Source of the DNA: JAXGXJ01 sp040772905
GTDB taxonomy: Bacteria > Actinomycetota > Thermoleophilia > RBG-16-64-13
Direction of reading: 5' to 3'
Length of the DNA stretch: 64,000 bases
NCBI GenBank assembly: GCA_040772905.1
Contig: JAXGXJ010000007.1
Span: 221,384-285,383, forward strand
The position numbers were made by a program, and so were the translations under genes. The notes under the pieces were generated by a model. It was not told the DNA's origin and searched no databases. It saw nothing but the letters and a program-made list of their open reading frames with translations. This document shows positions 61,140 to 64,000 of the stretch, piece after piece. Position 1 is the first letter of the stretch; every line of letters starts with the position of its first letter.

Positions 61140-61177
61140 GTTAAGGCTGAGTTAAGAGAAAGCGACAAATCCGTTAA
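61140..61177 (-). promoter_or_regulatory. PHO-box-like direct repeats upstream of pstS
   Basis: On the minus strand TTAAC occurs at 61177-61173, 61155-61151 and 61144-61140, i.e. spaced 22 and 11 bases, on one helix face. PhoP/PhoB regulators bind TTAAC/TTAACA-type half-sites repeated about every 11 bases. The array lies about 80 bases upstream of the pstS start, with a possible -10 TAGCCT at 61119-61114. Confidence 0.68.
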
Positions 61178-61195
61178 ATCGCAGAGATCCAAAGA

Positions 61196-61225
61196 CCCCG
61201 GTCCATCACTACCACCAGACCGGGG
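61196..61225 (-). terminator. Terminator after the iron-sulfur flavoprotein gene
   Basis: CCCCGGTC (61196-61203) pairs with GACCGGGG (61218-61225) over a 14-base loop. On the minus strand it lies 31 bases past the stop at 61257 and is followed by TTTGGATC. Confidence 0.68.
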
Positions 61226-61256
61226 CCATGATCTCCGATTGTGACGATCACCGCGG

Positions 61257-61844
61257 TCACTCAGTGGCCGCCGGCACGATCTTCTCCAGCACCCAGAACA
61301 TGTTCTGGCCCAACGTACGCATGGTGCGCTCGGCTTCGGCGTCGTCCTCGATGTCGCGGCCCTTGGGAGCGAACCCCATGTTCCAGTAGCTGGAGCCGGG
61401 CACGATCATCTCAGCATGAAGGTACAGATGGTTGATGGCGTTGAAGGTGTCGATGGCCCCACCCCGGCGGGCGGACACGACCGCAGCCCCCACCTTGCGC
61501 TTGAACATGTGGTCGTTGGCCGCGGCCACCATGCCCACCCGCTCGATGAGAGCCTTCACCTCGGCGTTGACGTTGGCGAAGTAGGTCGGCGCACCGATGA
61601 CCATGGCATCGGCCCCCATCATCCGCTCGATGATGCTGTTGAGCGCATCGCCACGCATGTTGCAGCGCTGGTCCTTGTTGACGAAGCAGCGGCGACAGTC
61701 GATGCAACCGCGCAACGGCTTGCCGGCCAGGTGGAACATCTCGGTCTCGACGCCCAGCTTGGTCAACTCGTCCAGCACCCAGCCCACCATGACACCGGTG
61801 TTCCCGTCACGCCGTGGACTGCCGTTGATGCCCAGAACCCGCAT
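61257..61844 (-). CDS. Iron-sulfur flavoprotein / NAD(P)H-dependent FMN reductase family
   Basis: 195 residues from ATG 61844 with AAAGGAGA upstream. A flavodoxin-like domain begins MRVLGINGSPRRDGNTG (FMN phosphate loop) and contains IGAPTYFANVNAEVKALIERV. A compact Cys motif CIDCRRCFVNKDQRC (CxxCxxCx7C, residues about 47-61) matches the 4Fe-4S site of archaeal and clostridial iron-sulfur flavoproteins (Isf). These carry electrons and detoxify oxygen or peroxide in anaerobes. Monocistronic. Confidence 0.9.
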   Translation of the reverse strand: MRVLGINGSPRRDGNTGVMVGWVLDELTKLGVETEMFHLAGKPLRGCIDCRRCFVNKDQRCNMRGDALNSIIERMMGADAMVIGAPTYFANVNAEVKALIERVGMVAAANDHMFKRKVGAAVVSARRGGAIDTFNAINHLYLHAEMIVPGSSYWNMGFAPKGRDIEDDAEAERTMRTLGQNMFWVLEKIVPAATE

Positions 61845-62031
61845 CTAGCTCTCCTTTCCAGGGCGGCTTCGCCGCTCTCGTGCCTGTCGTAGTATCCCAG
61901 AGACGAGACCATCCCTATGCCCAGCATCGCAACCACGGACCCCGCCGAGCCTAAAGACGTCTTTCCCTTTCGCCGATAGAAAGAAGGTAGCCCGGTGATG
62001 GCCCAGAACACTCGCGCTCCCCGGAGGTGCC

Positions 62032-62328
62032 GTGAACATCGCTCCCCAGATCTTCTGCCGCTCGTGCGCCTCACCCCTCGTGCAGGCCACGGAGTGGGAG
62101 CAAGACGAGGAAGCGCGCTGGTCGGTGAGGCTGTGGTGTCCGGAGTGCGGGTTCGAGCGCAATGCGTTGCTCGACAAGAGCCAAGCCGGGTACCTCTCTC
62201 TGGCCATCGAAACCGGGTTCGCCGTGGTTCTCGAAGCCCTGGACGAGCTTCACGAACTCGAGAGCGCCGCGGAACTCGACTTGGTCACCCGCATCCGCTC
62301 CGAACAGGCCGGGCGTACCAGCCGCTGA
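62032..62328 (+). CDS. Small zinc-ribbon protein
   Basis: 98 residues from GTG 62032 after CGGAGGTG. Cys pairs CRSC and CPEC frame a short ribbon (IFCRSCASPLVQATEWEQDEEARWSVRLWCPECGFERN), then an acidic helical tail (DELHELESAAELDLVTRI). No specific role known; single short gene between a flavoprotein and a transporter. Confidence 0.75.
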   Translation: MNIAPQIFCRSCASPLVQATEWEQDEEARWSVRLWCPECGFERNALLDKSQAGYLSLAIETGFAVVLEALDELHELESAAELDLVTRIRSEQAGRTSR

Positions 62329-62344
62329 CCCAGCCTCTGCTGGG
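62329..62344. terminator. Short hairpin between convergent genes
   Basis: CCCAGC (62329-62334) pairs with GCTGGG (62339-62344), loop CTCT. It fills the 24-base gap between the zinc-ribbon gene and the exchanger gene stop at 62353. Confidence 0.5.
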
Positions 62345-62352
62345 GCCGACCG

Positions 62353-63747
62353 CTACCCTTCTTCCTTCTTCACGACCGCGGGCGCGACCACCGTCGGCGG
62401 ATCGGCGACCATCTGCCGGCGGCCTCTGACCACGTAACGCCACATCTGCACCAGTTGCTGGCGGTCCCGCACGATGATGAACAGGGCCAACAGTACGTAG
62501 GCCGCCGAGAAACCCAGGCGCACCGAGGTCTGCGGGAACGGGAACTGCAGGAAGAAGAGAGCTGCGAGGGCGACCGCCTCTTTCCAGTTGAAACGGAGAT
62601 TGAGGAGCACTGCGAACCCGAGCACGGTCTGAGCGGCGGTGAGGATGAACTCTTCGAACTGGCGGGCATCCAGTGGCAGGAAACCGTTGCCGCCCCCGGC
62701 GAGATAGGCGAAGGGGATGGTGCCCACCAGCAGCGTCCACTGGTTGACCTTGGACGAGAGCAATGTGCCGATAGCGTCGTCCCCCTTGAGACGATAGGCC
62801 AGCAGACAGGCCACGATCAGCTCGGGCGACTCCGAGACCAAGGGTGCAAGCCACTGCACGAGCAGGAACTCATCGATGCCCAAACCCTTGCCGGTGGCCA
62901 CCAGAGCCTCGGAGAAGGGTTCGGCAGAGGCGAGGATGAACGCAGCCGCGGCCACGAACATGCCGATGACCACCCCGCGCCGGTTCCTCTTGGGCAGGCA
63001 GCCGATATATGAACAGACCCCGATGAGTTCCGGCTCCTCGCGCTCCTCCTTGGCCACCCGCCACAAGTAGACGCAGTAGACCAGAAGCAGAGCGACGCCT
63101 GAGATCATGCTGATAGTGCCGAACACGGGGATGCTCACCGAGACGACGGCGGCGATGCCCAGGAAGAGCAGCTCGATGCGCCGCCGCCCCTGCAGGCGCA
63201 GCCCACCCCCACGCGTGGATGTGACCGTACTCCCTGTGGTGAGGGTGGCGTCGAGTTCGGCCGGCTGCTCACGGCCCGGAAGGACCACGTCTGCCGAGGA
63301 TAATGCCTCGGCCACGGCCACGGGCACGACCTCGCGCGGGCCCCTCTTGCCCCACTTCTTCTTGGCCCGCCGTAAGCTCAGGCCCGCCACCAGCGCCACC
63401 AGCGGCCAGCCGAAGCCCAGGAGCAATCTGTTGCTGCCCGTCATGTTGGCGGCGGCGTAGTGGGCGTATGCCGGATCGCTGCCGGCGCGGTAGGCGAAGA
63501 AGAGGTCCACAGCGTACTCGGGCAGAACGGCGATGAGCGCCAAGACCGCGATGGCCAGGCTTCCCGAGATGTCGAGCTGGGCCGTCTCCGCCGCCCAAGC
63601 CAGGAGCACGGCGGCCCCCACCACGGCGGTGCCGTAGACGATCACCGCGTAATAAGGATGGACCTCCAGGCCGGAGATGCGCAGAGTGAGCGCGGGAAGC
63701 GCGACGATCACGGCGATCGCGAGCTTGAGCAAGGAGCTGCGGGCCAA
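62353..63747 (-). CDS. Sodium/calcium exchanger (CaCA) family membrane protein
   Basis: 464 residues, about eleven helices in two inverted halves. The alpha-repeats are recognisable: IAVLALIAVLPEYAVDLFFAYRAGSD and QWLAPLVSESPELIVACLLAYRLKGDD, with the conserved acidic residues of the ion site (PE, SE-PE). A cytoplasmic loop (about 135-190) is Arg/Lys-rich. The start is TTG 63747, not well supported by a ribosome site (AGAAAGAAG upstream). A Mn2+-type riboswitch precedes it, so the exported ion may be Mn2+ or Ca2+. Confidence 0.85.
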   Translation of the reverse strand: MARSSLLKLAIAVIVALPALTLRISGLEVHPYYAVIVYGTAVVGAAVLLAWAAETAQLDISGSLAIAVLALIAVLPEYAVDLFFAYRAGSDPAYAHYAAANMTGSNRLLLGFGWPLVALVAGLSLRRAKKKWGKRGPREVVPVAVAEALSSADVVLPGREQPAELDATLTTGSTVTSTRGGGLRLQGRRRIELLFLGIAAVVSVSIPVFGTISMISGVALLLVYCVYLWRVAKEEREEPELIGVCSYIGCLPKRNRRGVVIGMFVAAAAFILASAEPFSEALVATGKGLGIDEFLLVQWLAPLVSESPELIVACLLAYRLKGDDAIGTLLSSKVNQWTLLVGTIPFAYLAGGGNGFLPLDARQFEEFILTAAQTVLGFAVLLNLRFNWKEAVALAALFFLQFPFPQTSVRLGFSAAYVLLALFIIVRDRQQLVQMWRYVVRGRRQMVADPPTVVAPAVVKKEEG

Positions 63748-63829
63748 CGAAGTCTTCTTTCTCTCGGACCCGGCCGAGTCCGGCGCCTCTGCAGGCGAAG
63801 GACGACCGCACCGGGTACGTGTGTACCGG

Positions 63830-63950
63830 TCGCCGGTCTCGTTCGCCTCGAAGCGAGGTGGGGGACCGGGCCGTTGCTCAGGCCGTGGTGACGATCTCCC
63901 CGCCCCTCCCCACGTGTAGCAGGAAGGGGGAACTACTCCCCTGCGGGCGA
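63830..63950 (-). promoter_or_regulatory. yybP-ykoY (manganese) riboswitch candidate
   Basis: Read on the minus strand: P1 5' arm TCGCC (63950-63946), conserved GGGGAGTAG (about 63941-63933), a TCGTCA segment, a GGCC-rich stem, then GAGACC followed by the P1 3' arm GGCGA (63834-63830). GGGGAGUAG and GAGACC are the conserved loops of the yybP-ykoY Mn2+ riboswitch, which often precedes cation exporters. It ends 83 bases before the predicted start of the exchanger gene. Confidence 0.78.
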
Positions 63951-63965
63951 GATGTTAGCACGCTG

Positions 63966-63999
63966 CGCCGGGGCGCGCCCGGAAGGGCGCGCCCCGGCG
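63966..63999. terminator. Hairpin at the right edge of the window
   Basis: A perfect 15-bp stem (63966-63980 with 63985-63999) closes a GGAA loop. It probably terminates a gene lying beyond the right edge. Confidence 0.6.
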
Positions 64000-64000
64000 G

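Overview
The window is 64 kb of high-GC chromosomal DNA. It most resembles an anaerobic or facultative, deep-branching actinobacterium (Coriobacteriia, Thermoleophilia or Geothermincolia-like). This placement is inferred from: lipoproteins with Thr/Pro/Glu-rich 'PTETTAA' linkers, many GTG/TTG starts, an MtrAB-LpqB-like cluster, a B12-dependent (oxygen-independent) ribonucleotide reductase with NrdR, several Fe-S membrane and flavoproteins, and a T-box-controlled IleRS. No rRNA, tRNA, CRISPR array, phage or insertion sequence was recognised.

Layout. 1-4.2 kb: the 3' end of one and two complete paralogous branched-chain-amino-acid-type ABC solute-binding lipoproteins, each closed by its own hairpin and with no permease genes. 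4.2-8.1 kb: ileS (type 2, with a swapped GVHH signature) behind a promoter and a T-box leader with an AUC specifier. 8.1-9.4 kb: a CD1871A-like small membrane protein and a NapH-like membrane ferredoxin. 9.7-14.3 kb: MoxR / DUF58 / transglutaminase operon, running into ferredoxin, cysteine desulfurase and NifU/IscU scaffold (14.3-16.2 kb) and a lipoprotein. 16.9-19.2 kb: DUF3160 lipoprotein. 19.2-23.6 kb (minus): nrdR-nrdJ and a small gene, with promoter and NrdR box; nrdJ carries a LAGLIDADG intein placed exactly at its thiyl-radical cysteine. 23.7-27 kb: response regulator, histidine kinase and GerMN lipoprotein (MtrA-MtrB-LpqB layout); the regulator linker contains a perfect 20-bp inverted repeat. 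27-30 kb: large LuxR/MalT regulator. 30-35.4 kb: short ssb, a frameshifted ssb fragment, and two large surface proteins that share a transmembrane plus cytoplasmic zinc-ribbon tail.

35.5-37.6 kb: PNPOx-fold flavoprotein, ECF sigma factor and probable membrane partner. 37.8-43.2 kb: Tat-type solute-binding lipoprotein, CocE/NonD hydrolase, TetR regulator and MFS transporter. 43.3-46.6 kb: HEAT-repeat protein, an amber-interrupted lipoprotein, a zinc-ribbon/CD225 membrane protein and a ZIP transporter. 46.8-50 kb: tetraprenyl-beta-curcumene synthase family protein, DegV and a CFA-synthase-like methyltransferase. 50.2-51.9 kb: amt-glnK, with a PII protein lacking Tyr51. 52-54.6 kb (minus): SDR plus TPP enzyme. 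54.8-56.3 kb: DUF4332 and homocysteine S-methyltransferase. 56.3-59.5 kb: a tightly overlapping MFS / SDR / ERG4-ERG24-type sterol-reductase-like operon, the most unusual metabolic unit here. 59.9-61.2 kb (minus): pstS with a PHO-box-like repeat. 61.3-64 kb: iron-sulfur flavoprotein, zinc-ribbon protein, and a Na/Ca-exchanger family gene behind a yybP-ykoY (Mn2+) riboswitch candidate.

Themes are solute capture by lipoproteins without local permeases, Fe-S and cobalamin-linked metabolism, nutrient control (T-box, NrdR, PHO box, PII, Mn riboswitch) and envelope sensing. All functional calls rest on reading motifs by eye; no database search was possible.
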